Positions 54,099-61,860 of a DNA stretch of 64,000 nt are shown here, one piece after another (positions within the stretch are counted from its first letter, which is position 1; every line of letters starts with the position of its first letter). Where the stretch lies: the NCBI GenBank assembly GCA_934364985.1, contig CAKRMU010000005.1, forward strand, positions 62,001-126,000, given 5' to 3'. The translations under genes were made by a program, and so were the position numbers. The notes under the pieces are model-generated. The model had not been told where the DNA came from, ran no database searches, and saw only the letters and a program-made list of their open reading frames with translations. This DNA is from an uncultured Porphyromonas sp. GTDB taxonomy: Bacteria; Bacteroidota; Bacteroidia; Bacteroidales; Porphyromonadaceae.

Positions 54099-55781
54099 AT
54101 GAAGACGAGATATCTTATCCTTACCGCATTGCTCCTACTGATGAGTAGCTGTGCCGGTAACCTCAAACCTCTTGACGGTCGTCAGGTGACTGTCGACCCG
54201 CAGCCCTTAGTATTGCAGGGTGGTGAAATACCGGTGACCATTACGGTCAGCTTTCCTCCAAAGTGGTTTAACAAGAACGCTGAGGTACGGATTACCCCTG
54301 TCCTGAAATTTGCTAATGGCGAAGTCTGGGGGACAACCTATAACTTCCAAGGCGAAAAAGTACGTGGCAATGCTACTACAATTCCTTACAGCACCCCTAA
54401 GAGCGTTACTCTTCACTCCAACTTCCGTTACAAGCCAGAGATGGCTAAGAGTGACTTAGTGCTTCTTTTCACGGCACGTATCAACGGCAAGGATGTTGCA
54501 CTCCCTGAGCTAAAAATAGGCGAGGGCGTTATCGCTACTGAGGCTTTAGCCAGTGCCGATTATGCATCTCCGGCCATCGCTCCCGACGCTTTCCAAAGGA
54601 TTATTAAGGAGTCGTACGATGCAGATATACATTTCCTAATACAGCAAGCCAATATCCGTAGCTCCGAACTCAACTCCGGGGATGTGAAAGAATGGAAAGG
54701 CATCGTGGAGAATGCCTCTATCACCCCTAATCAGGAGGTAGATGTAGAGGTGCAGGCTTACGCGTCGCCTGATGGCGGACAAGAGCTTAATGAAAAGCTA
54801 TCGGCACAACGCGAAAAAAATACTTCTGCTCAAATCGAGAAAGACCTCAAGAGGGCTAATGTCGATGTCCCTATGAGTGCCCACTACACTGCTCAAGACT
54901 GGGAGGGCTTTAAGACGCTATTAGAGCAGTCCGACATCCAGGATAAAGAGTTGATTCTTTCGGTACTCTCAATGTACAAAGACCCCGAAACTCGCGAGCG
55001 TGAGATCAAAAACATCTCGAGTGTGTTTAGCCAGTTAGCCAATGAGATATTGCCACAGCTGCGTCGCTCAAGGCTGATAGCAAACATCAAGATCATTGGC
55101 AAAAGCGATGACGAGATATCGGCAATGGCACAGAGCAACCCTGGGAAGTTATCTAACGAAGAACTATTATATGCCGCTACCCTCACTAAAGATCCAAGCG
55201 AGCAGAGACGGATATACACCCAAGCTGCAAGCCTATATCCTAATGACGGGAGGGCCTTTAATAACCTTGGCGTATTGGCATATAGACAAGGTGATTATGC
55301 TTTAGCTAAAAATTACTTTGATAAGGCTATGGAGATAAGCCGTACCCCAGAAGTTCTCCTCAATCAAGGGCTAATGGAGCTACGTGAGAATAACATTGCA
55401 CAAGCCGAGACCTACATTGGGCAGGCAACCAATGTACCCGAATTGGGAGAGGCTTTAGGGCTTATCTACCTAAGACAAGGCAAATATGCCGAGGCCGCCA
55501 AGGAGCTTTACGATATACCCACTAATAATGGAGTCCTCGCTCAGATCCTTAACAAGGATTACAATCGTGCCAATGAGTTATTCAAGGCTATCAACACGAA
55601 AGATGCTACGAGCTACTATCTCTTAGCTCTTATAGGGGCAAGGACAGCACAGGTAGATACAATAGCACAAGGCATTAAGGAGGCCGTTCGCCTCGATCCA
55701 TCTAAGATAAGCCAGTTTACCAGTGACAAAGAATTCGCTCGCTACATGACCCAAGGCTTCTTTCAGGATGCCCTAAGGTAG
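54099..55781 (+). CDS. Lipoprotein with OmpA-like domain and TPR repeats
   Basis: 560 residues. Lipoprotein signal ending LLMSS-C (Cys 18). A beta-rich region to about 165 precedes an OmpA-like segment (DVEVQAYASPDGGQELNEKLSAQREKNTSAQIEK, about 210-245), which in OmpA proteins binds peptidoglycan. From about 370 there are TPR repeats (NDGRAFNNLGVLAYRQGDYALAKNYFDKAMEI, VLLNQGLMELRENNIAQAETYIGQA, ELGEALGLIYLRQGKYAEAAKEL). An anchoring or assembly role at the cell wall-outer membrane interface is inferred. Similar OmpA-TPR lipoproteins are associated with type IX components, but this one cannot be identified as PorE. It is monocistronic. Confidence 0.8.
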   Translation: MKTRYLILTALLLLMSSCAGNLKPLDGRQVTVDPQPLVLQGGEIPVTITVSFPPKWFNKNAEVRITPVLKFANGEVWGTTYNFQGEKVRGNATTIPYSTPKSVTLHSNFRYKPEMAKSDLVLLFTARINGKDVALPELKIGEGVIATEALASADYASPAIAPDAFQRIIKESYDADIHFLIQQANIRSSELNSGDVKEWKGIVENASITPNQEVDVEVQAYASPDGGQELNEKLSAQREKNTSAQIEKDLKRANVDVPMSAHYTAQDWEGFKTLLEQSDIQDKELILSVLSMYKDPETREREIKNISSVFSQLANEILPQLRRSRLIANIKIIGKSDDEISAMAQSNPGKLSNEELLYAATLTKDPSEQRRIYTQAASLYPNDGRAFNNLGVLAYRQGDYALAKNYFDKAMEISRTPEVLLNQGLMELRENNIAQAETYIGQATNVPELGEALGLIYLRQGKYAEAAKELYDIPTNNGVLAQILNKDYNRANELFKAINTKDATSYYLLALIGARTAQVDTIAQGIKEAVRLDPSKISQFTSDKEFARYMTQGFFQDALR

Positions 55782-55805
55782 GCGAATCATCATACACATA
55801 CCACG

Positions 55806-55839
55806 AAAGGCGGAGTGGGGGGATTCCTGCTTCGCCTTT
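55806..55839 (+). terminator. Hairpin after the OmpA/TPR lipoprotein gene
   Basis: 10-bp stem AAAGGCGGAG with CTTCGCCTTT (one G-U), 25 nt after the stop. The T-run is limited to the stem end, so strength is uncertain. Confidence 0.5.
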
Positions 55840-55908
55840 ATCATACTTGGTAAAAAGATAACGGGTATTTATTCTGACCTTTGTCCACAGGACAACAAAG
55901 CCAATTTC

Positions 55909-55939
55909 TTGAATAAGATAGAGGTTTTTAGTAAATTTG
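55909..55939 (+). promoter_or_regulatory. Promoter of the phosphoglucomutase-family gene
   Basis: TTG (55909-55911), 20-nt spacer, TAAATTTG (55932-55939), 38 nt before the ATG: consensus Bacteroidota promoter. Confidence 0.7.
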
Positions 55940-55977
55940 CGATAGTAAGATTATACAGATAAATAAATGATGTAGCT

Positions 55978-57726
55978 ATGGCAACAGATGAATTATTGAC
56001 AACCGTAAGGGCTAAAGCTGAGGCTTGGCTATCGCCCAAATACGACGAAGCAACCCGCAAAGAGGTAGAAGCAATGCTTAATGATCCCGATACCTCGACC
56101 CTTGTGGAGGCTTTCTATAAAGATTTAGAGTTTGGTACTGGTGGGCTCCGTGGCATCATGGGAGCAGGCACTAATAGGATGAATAAATATACCGTAGGGA
56201 CAGCGGCCCAAGGACTTGCTAATTACCTGATCAAAGAGTTTGGCAAGGATGCAGAGATTAAAGTAGCCATAGGCTACGACTGCCGGCACCATAGTAGCGA
56301 ATTCGCCAATATGGTAGCCCGAATCTTTGCCGGCAATGGGATAAAAGCCTATTTATACGAAGCTCTCCGCCCTACTCCTATGATTTCATATGCTATAAGG
56401 GAGCTTGGATGCCAGAGTGGTGTGATGATCACTGCTTCACACAACCCTAAAGTTTACAATGGGTTTAAGGCATATTGGAGCGATGGTGCCCAGATGATTG
56501 CTCCTCACGATCGTAATGTTATCAGCGAAGTTAATGCGATTCGCTCCGTTGACGAAATAAAGTTTGACGGACCGGAAGAATTGGTGGTGATGATGGGCAA
56601 AGAGATGGATGACAAATTCATCAAAGAGGTACTCTCTAAACGTTTGTCCCCAGAAGTCATCAAACGTCAGCACGACCTTAAGATCGTCTTTACTCCACTG
56701 CACGGCACCAGTGGTCAGATACTCCCCCGCACCCTCAAGGAGGCAGGATTTGACAACGTCCACCCGGTTGAGGAGCAGATGGTCGTAAGCGGTGACTTCC
56801 CAACCGTGGTTTCACCCAACCCTGAGGAGGCAACAGCCCTCAAGATGGCGATAGAAAAAGCCAAAGCAATTAATGCCGAAATCGTAATGGCAACCGACCC
56901 TGATGGCGACCGCATTGGCACAGCCGTTAAAAACAAAAATGGTGAATGGGTATTGATTAATGGCAATCAAACCTGTCTCCTATATGCCTACTACGCCATT
57001 GAGAAGAGGAGAGAAGCTGGCGAACTAAAGAACAATCAGTACTTAGTAAAGACCATTGTCACCACCGACCTTATCCGTACGATTGCCGAGAAAAACGGCA
57101 TAGAGCTATACGACACATACACTGGCTTCAAGTGGATAGCTAACGTCATCCGCGAGAACGAAGGTAAAAAGGAATACTTAGGAGGCGGCGAGGAGAGCTA
57201 CGGCTATCTATGGAGCGACTTCGTAAGAGATAAGTGTTCGGTAACAGCTTGCCTTATATTTGCCGAGATAGCAGCTTGGGCTAAAGACAAAGGACAAAGT
57301 ATCTACGAGCTACTCGAGAATATCTACTTGCAATACGGATATTCACTTGAAAAGAACGTCTCAGTGGTACGACCGGGGAAGAGTGGTGCAGAGGAGATCG
57401 AAGCCATGATGGTTAATTACCGCAACAATCCTCTAACCGATTTGGCAGGATCTAAGGTCATAGAGATCCTTGATTACGCATCACTCAAAGGCAAGATGCC
57501 GGACAATGGTGAGACATTTACACTCGATATGCCAACGACAAGCAACGTCTTGCAGTACCGGACGGAGGATGGCACCAAGCTCTCAATACGACCTTCGGGG
57601 ACAGAACCCAAGATAAAGTACTACATTGAGGTACATGCCCAGCCTACAACACTTGAGGAATTAGAGGTGTCAAAGAAGCGTTCGACAGAGCGAGTAGGTG
57701 AGATAATGAAGCAATTAGGAATATAA
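55978..57726 (+). CDS. Phospho-sugar mutase (phosphoglucomutase/phosphomannomutase)
   Basis: 582 residues, alpha-D-phosphohexomutase superfamily. It interconverts sugar 1- and 6-phosphates. Four domain motifs are visible: GVMITASHNPKVYNGFKAYW (near 148-167) with the phosphoserine, the Mg-binding DPDGDRIG (near 308), the sugar-binding GGGEESYGYLW (near 402), and RPSGTEPKIKYY (near 539) for phosphate. The length fits the Bacteroidota PgcA-like mutases rather than the 460-residue type. Whether glucose or mannose phosphate is preferred is not clear. It starts after a consensus promoter and ends in a strong terminator. Confidence 0.93.
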   Translation: MATDELLTTVRAKAEAWLSPKYDEATRKEVEAMLNDPDTSTLVEAFYKDLEFGTGGLRGIMGAGTNRMNKYTVGTAAQGLANYLIKEFGKDAEIKVAIGYDCRHHSSEFANMVARIFAGNGIKAYLYEALRPTPMISYAIRELGCQSGVMITASHNPKVYNGFKAYWSDGAQMIAPHDRNVISEVNAIRSVDEIKFDGPEELVVMMGKEMDDKFIKEVLSKRLSPEVIKRQHDLKIVFTPLHGTSGQILPRTLKEAGFDNVHPVEEQMVVSGDFPTVVSPNPEEATALKMAIEKAKAINAEIVMATDPDGDRIGTAVKNKNGEWVLINGNQTCLLYAYYAIEKRREAGELKNNQYLVKTIVTTDLIRTIAEKNGIELYDTYTGFKWIANVIRENEGKKEYLGGGEESYGYLWSDFVRDKCSVTACLIFAEIAAWAKDKGQSIYELLENIYLQYGYSLEKNVSVVRPGKSGAEEIEAMMVNYRNNPLTDLAGSKVIEILDYASLKGKMPDNGETFTLDMPTTSNVLQYRTEDGTKLSIRPSGTEPKIKYYIEVHAQPTTLEELEVSKKRSTERVGEIMKQLGI

Positions 57727-57737
57727 CATGTTACGCA

Positions 57738-57781
57738 TTTAGCGGTGGCATAACTATGACGCCACCGCTAAATATCTTTTT
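57738..57781 (+). terminator. Intrinsic terminator of the phospho-sugar mutase gene
   Basis: Perfect 12-bp stem TTTAGCGGTGGC (57738-57749) with GCCACCGCTAAA (57761-57772), followed by TATCTTTTT. Confidence 0.88.
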
Positions 57782-57792
57782 GAGTAAATAAT

Positions 57793-58386
57793 ATGAAGAA
57801 AGGAACAATCGTCACCATCGTTATCGTAGTGGTGCTGGTATTAGTAGGACTTCGCTACGGCATTAAGTCCAATAATACTATGGTAGAAAAAGAGGAGAGT
57901 GTCCGTACAGCGTGGAGCCAAGTGGAGAATGTATATCAAAGACGTTCCGACCTTATCCCTAACCTTGTGAATACCGTTAAGGGGTACGCTACCCACGAGC
58001 AGTCGACGCTACAAGGGGTAATAGAAGCACGTGCCAAGGCAACCCAAGTGACCGTTAATCCTGATGAGCTGACACCAGAAGCCCTACAAGAGTACATGGC
58101 GACTCAGAATAATCTCTCGCAGGCTCTCGGTAGACTGATGGTCGTTGCTGAGCAATACCCTGAGCTTAAAGCCAATGAAAACTTCCAGATGTTACAGACT
58201 CAGCTCGAAGGGACTGAGAATAGGATCACTGCCGAGCGTCAAAGATTCAACGAGGTAGCTCAGGACTACAATACCTATATTCGCAAGTTTCCTCGCAACA
58301 TAGTAGCAGGCATCTGTGGCTTCGAAAAGCAGGCTTACTTCGAATCAATAGCAGGGGCAGAGACAGCTCCTCGTGTAGAGTTTTAA
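57793..58386 (+). CDS. LemA family protein
   Basis: 197 residues. A single N-terminal membrane anchor (residues 5-22, TIVTIVIVVVLVLVGLRYG) with most of the protein as long helices outside. The LemA signature is clear: VRTAWSQVENVYQRRSDLIPNLVNTVKGYATHEQ (38-71), ENFQMLQTQLEGTENRITAERQRFNEVAQDYN and IRKFPRNIVAGICGF. LemA proteins are commonly encoded next to TPM-domain proteins, as here. The molecular role is not established; an envelope-stress or protein-quality role is suspected. It begins just 20 nt after the upstream terminator. Confidence 0.93.
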   Translation: MKKGTIVTIVIVVVLVLVGLRYGIKSNNTMVEKEESVRTAWSQVENVYQRRSDLIPNLVNTVKGYATHEQSTLQGVIEARAKATQVTVNPDELTPEALQEYMATQNNLSQALGRLMVVAEQYPELKANENFQMLQTQLEGTENRITAERQRFNEVAQDYNTYIRKFPRNIVAGICGFEKQAYFESIAGAETAPRVEF

Positions 58387-58406
58387 GACCTAATATCCAT
58401 AGTTCA

Positions 58407-59723
58407 ATGCTCCACGATTCAGTTATTATCTTTAGTCAAAAGGGCACCGATCAAGAGCGAATATCGGGTTTGTGTGGTAATCATATCTGGAAGGCAAGGA
58501 TCAGGTATTCGCTACTTAGATGTGCTCTGTACGTATGTGTGTGCCTTGTATTCCCGACAGCTCTTTCAGCAAAAGACTACAGACCGAGCGAGGTACCTAA
58601 CGTACAAGTGGAGGACTATCGCCAATTTGTCAGCGATCCAACGGAGCATTTTACGATGGAGGAAAAGGCAGACCTGAATCAGCTACTTTATGATATTCGG
58701 GAGAGACATACGGCAGAGATCGTCTTAGTAGTACTGCCAGGTGTAGAGTACGATGACCCAGAGAGTTTCACCTTAGAGCTATTCAGGCTTTGGGGGATTG
58801 GCAAGAAGGCTGATAATAATGGCTTACTCATCCTTTACGTATATGGGGCACCAGGAGAGAGGATTATCCGTTTTGAGACAGGCTATGGGCTGGAGGGAGC
58901 GTTGCCTGACATCACTACTAAGCGTCTGACGAATAAGTATCTCGTACCTCTCATTAATGAGGGAAAAGATGCAGAGGCTTTCCGGCAAACGTTTGTGGCA
59001 ATTGACCAAATCCTCAGCGAGGAATACGAAGCTCGTAACGATGGCAATACTCTTTTCTATGAAACGGAGCAGGATGAAGCTCTGCACAATACCCTATTTG
59101 CCTACTTAGGTACGTCCTTATTAGTAGGGCTTTTAGTAGCCATCGGCTTATACGTTAGATGGGGAAAAGAAAAGGAGCCAGTGCTTCAGCAAACCACGCT
59201 AAATAACGCGATTAGCCGTAGTGGATGGTTTGTATTAATCCTCCCTGCACTCGCTATCTTCTTGCCAATTTACTTGATGCTAAAAAGACGTACTACCCAA
59301 AGTATTACCCTTTGCCCTCGGTGTCACACGAAAGGGAGTGTTGCTCTCGTACCTCGCTCTATTGCCAAGAATTACCTCTCAGGTACACAAGAAGCCGAGG
59401 ACAGAGTGGGCTCTATCCACTACAAGGTATATAAGTGTAACCAATGCGACTACCAAAGAATTGCCAAAGAGAGAGTGGCACTCAGTGGCTATGTTACCTG
59501 CCCTATTTGCGGTGCAAGGACGTACCGAAAGGAGGATCAACATCAAGTACGCAACAAGCTTATTGAGACCTACAAGTGTGCCTATTGCGGACACACCAAA
59601 ACCGAAGTCACAAGGTTGCTAAATAATGGTGGAGGGTCGCATAGTGGCGGATTCGGAGGAGGCTTTGGAGGGGGCTTTGGAGGGGGGGCTTCTGGAGGTG
59701 GAGGGTCAACGACAAGGTTTTAG
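58407..59723 (+). CDS. TPM-domain membrane protein with Cys-rich ribbons and Gly tail
   Basis: 438 residues from the ATG 20 nt after lemA. The first 30 residues look unlike a signal; a hydrophobic segment SLLRCALYVCVCLVFPTALSA (about 35-55) probably serves for export, so the true start may be downstream. The TPM domain spans about 80-215 (LYDIRERHTAEIVLVVLPG, LFRLWGIGKKADNNGLLILY, RFETGYGLEGALPD). Two membrane helices flank about 240-260 and 275-290. Cysteine pairs CPRC, CNQC, CPIC and CAYC (about 300-395) could form two zinc ribbons. It ends in a glycine-rich GGGFGGG tail as in other TPM proteins. Operon partner of LemA. Confidence 0.85.
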   Translation: MLHDSVIIFSQKGTDQERISGLCGNHIWKARIRYSLLRCALYVCVCLVFPTALSAKDYRPSEVPNVQVEDYRQFVSDPTEHFTMEEKADLNQLLYDIRERHTAEIVLVVLPGVEYDDPESFTLELFRLWGIGKKADNNGLLILYVYGAPGERIIRFETGYGLEGALPDITTKRLTNKYLVPLINEGKDAEAFRQTFVAIDQILSEEYEARNDGNTLFYETEQDEALHNTLFAYLGTSLLVGLLVAIGLYVRWGKEKEPVLQQTTLNNAISRSGWFVLILPALAIFLPIYLMLKRRTTQSITLCPRCHTKGSVALVPRSIAKNYLSGTQEAEDRVGSIHYKVYKCNQCDYQRIAKERVALSGYVTCPICGARTYRKEDQHQVRNKLIETYKCAYCGHTKTEVTRLLNNGGGSHSGGFGGGFGGGFGGGASGGGGSTTRF

Positions 59724-59783
59724 GCTCTAAATTTGGTGTTCCGACATTAGGCAAACCTTTCTTTTACTTCTGCCTTCAGGAGG

Positions 59784-59812
59784 CTGCTCTTTGTGGATTT
59801 GCAAAGAAGCAG
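59784..59812. terminator. Hairpin between the convergent TPM and HHH-barrel genes
   Basis: CTGCTCTTTG (59784-59793) pairs with CAAAGAAGCAG (59802-59812) with one bulge, in the 169-bp convergent gap. There is no strong T-run on either strand, so only a candidate bidirectional terminator. Confidence 0.35.
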
Positions 59813-59892
59813 TGTCGTTACACGGCTTCTACAAACTTCCTCAATACACAGGAAAATAATGTTTGTAATTATTTTCATAGAGGTCATAAACT

Positions 59893-61860
59893 CTAAAGCT
59901 TGATGAGGGCAGTTAATTCAATGAGGGAGGGCAAAGGGACCTTAGGAGCCTCGGAATAAAACGTCTCAGCATATCGCGTAGATATCTGGATATTATCGGT
60001 CTTAAATCTCATTCGTGCTGTACATCTAATACCTCTACCTCTAAGCATGGGCATATAGTAATGCCAAGGGAGATAAGGTTGATCTGCACTTATCACACCA
60101 TTTGTAGCAGAGAAATATTGCACTCCACCCTCCATCAGAAATGGAGGGATTGGCTCGTAGCTCATCCTTAATGCTACTCCCCAGGTCACATTTTCCCGAT
60201 GTACGTAACTTACGTTAGCCCGTACACGTAAATGGAGATGGGAATTGATGGCAAATTGTTGAGTCACTTTAGCAGTAGCACGCCACGACTTTTGCTCTTG
60301 CGTAGTTAGCCTAAGTCTGTTTTGCATAGCGTACCGCCCGTTTCGGTAGTTAGTGATAGCCGTAAGAGAGCATCCACGCCCTTTACTACCATGGCTATCA
60401 GGATTAATCCGCTTGTAAAGGTCGATAAGCATAACTCCTTTCCACCATTTCCAAAGGTCACCCGACCATATAATTTGGCAGCCCTTCTCGTTTTTTTGTG
60501 CTGAATAATGGCTGTCAACAAGACCATAAGGTGCTGAGTACATGGCACCTAAATACCTCAATACGACAGATAGATTGCCCCAATAATCATGAAAATAATT
60601 GGCTACGATATTCATCGCATGCCTATCTCGCGGAGCGATAAGAGCCTCGCCAGATAATCGCCAATTCCCTCTATGATATTGAAAATAGACGGATCCATTA
60701 TTATTCGTCTTACGCTCTCCGTCTTTATGAGGTGGTAAAAGTGGGTGAAAGTCCTCGGTATGCCGGTACCTCAGGGTGTTAAGAATCGCCCCCACGATTA
60801 GGGCATCTGTTTGATATTCAAGTAGCACACCCCCTAAAGAACGATAGGCAGTATGTCGGTAACGCACTTCGGAAGCTGTCCGATGCTTACCCCCTGAATA
60901 TACCGTGACGACTCTCCCATAAGCAAGCCGTGCGTCTATGGGTTCCACCCCATAAAATAAACCTATTTGCCAATAATCTTTGCGGAAACTACCCGCGACA
61001 CCTCTTAAGAAACCACTTTCCCGAAATCCACTATGAGGGTGCAACCATTGTGGATTAATGGATGGTGCAGCTCCCTGTATCTCTGCACGAGAATAGTAGG
61101 ACAGGTGCTGACCAAGCAGCACCCCTAAGCCCCCACCTACTCTATAATCACCAACGATTAGTGTGGTATTGGGTGTCCTATATTGATAACTCACGGAGAA
61201 AAAATCTCCAAAGCCCCTAAAGATAGGTTGCACGTTTTCGCCCCTATCGTTCTCAAAGACTACCGACCACGTATGGCGCTCGCCTTGGTGTGCCGAATAC
61301 CTGATGCCCCAACCTAAGCCTTTATAATTATCGGCATTTCTTTGTAATTGCCCCTCAGTTCCTACATATATACTTTGCCGAAAAGGTGGTTTTCCTTCAG
61401 AGGTGAGTGTGCTAATGGTTAGGAACGGCACTAGTAATGGTAAGACCTCGATAGGAGCACCTTGAATGGTCTTAAGATCATATAAAGACTGAAAGACACC
61501 ACGCTTAGAGCGCTCAAGTAGCAGATTCCTGACAAAAAAAGCGTCAAAAAAAGGAAGCTCTAAGAGTCGCTCTTCAGAGGCTGTATTCACGTCTATCGGC
61601 GTCTCTGAAAGCCGTATCAATCGTTCCTCCCACCCCTCACTATCCTCAATATTAGGGAGCCTATCAAGGAGTAGCTCAATGGCTCTTTCGGTAGAAATAC
61701 TATCAGGTACAACCCCTTCTATATCTACTGACCCTGATGGGTAAAGAGCAACTTCGTCCTTAACGTTCGTGCCGAGCATCATTTCCGCACGGACATTAAG
61801 AGCAGAAAAAAGCAACGCAATACAACTAAATAAAATAGACATCAATGAGCGTCGAGCCAA
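59893..61860 (-). CDS. Helix-hairpin-helix domain protein with predicted beta-barrel
   Basis: 655 residues. A signal peptide (MARRSLMSILFSCIALLFSALNVRA) is followed by a helix-hairpin-helix pair at about 85-150: PIDVNTASEERLLELPFFDAFFVRNLLLERSKRGVFQSLYDLKTIQGAPIEVLPLLVPF, the ComEA-like DNA-binding motif. From about 165 the protein consists of amphipathic beta strands (YSVSYQYRTPNTTLIVGDYRVGGGLGVLLGQHLSYYSR, QNRLRLTTQ, AKVTQQFAINSHLHLRVRANVSYVH) and looks like an outer membrane barrel. The family is widespread in Bacteroidota but functionally uncharacterised; a role in DNA uptake would be speculative. The start overlaps the end of polA by 19 nt. Confidence 0.75.
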   Translation of the reverse strand: MARRSLMSILFSCIALLFSALNVRAEMMLGTNVKDEVALYPSGSVDIEGVVPDSISTERAIELLLDRLPNIEDSEGWEERLIRLSETPIDVNTASEERLLELPFFDAFFVRNLLLERSKRGVFQSLYDLKTIQGAPIEVLPLLVPFLTISTLTSEGKPPFRQSIYVGTEGQLQRNADNYKGLGWGIRYSAHQGERHTWSVVFENDRGENVQPIFRGFGDFFSVSYQYRTPNTTLIVGDYRVGGGLGVLLGQHLSYYSRAEIQGAAPSINPQWLHPHSGFRESGFLRGVAGSFRKDYWQIGLFYGVEPIDARLAYGRVVTVYSGGKHRTASEVRYRHTAYRSLGGVLLEYQTDALIVGAILNTLRYRHTEDFHPLLPPHKDGERKTNNNGSVYFQYHRGNWRLSGEALIAPRDRHAMNIVANYFHDYWGNLSVVLRYLGAMYSAPYGLVDSHYSAQKNEKGCQIIWSGDLWKWWKGVMLIDLYKRINPDSHGSKGRGCSLTAITNYRNGRYAMQNRLRLTTQEQKSWRATAKVTQQFAINSHLHLRVRANVSYVHRENVTWGVALRMSYEPIPPFLMEGGVQYFSATNGVISADQPYLPWHYYMPMLRGRGIRCTARMRFKTDNIQISTRYAETFYSEAPKVPLPSLIELTALIKL

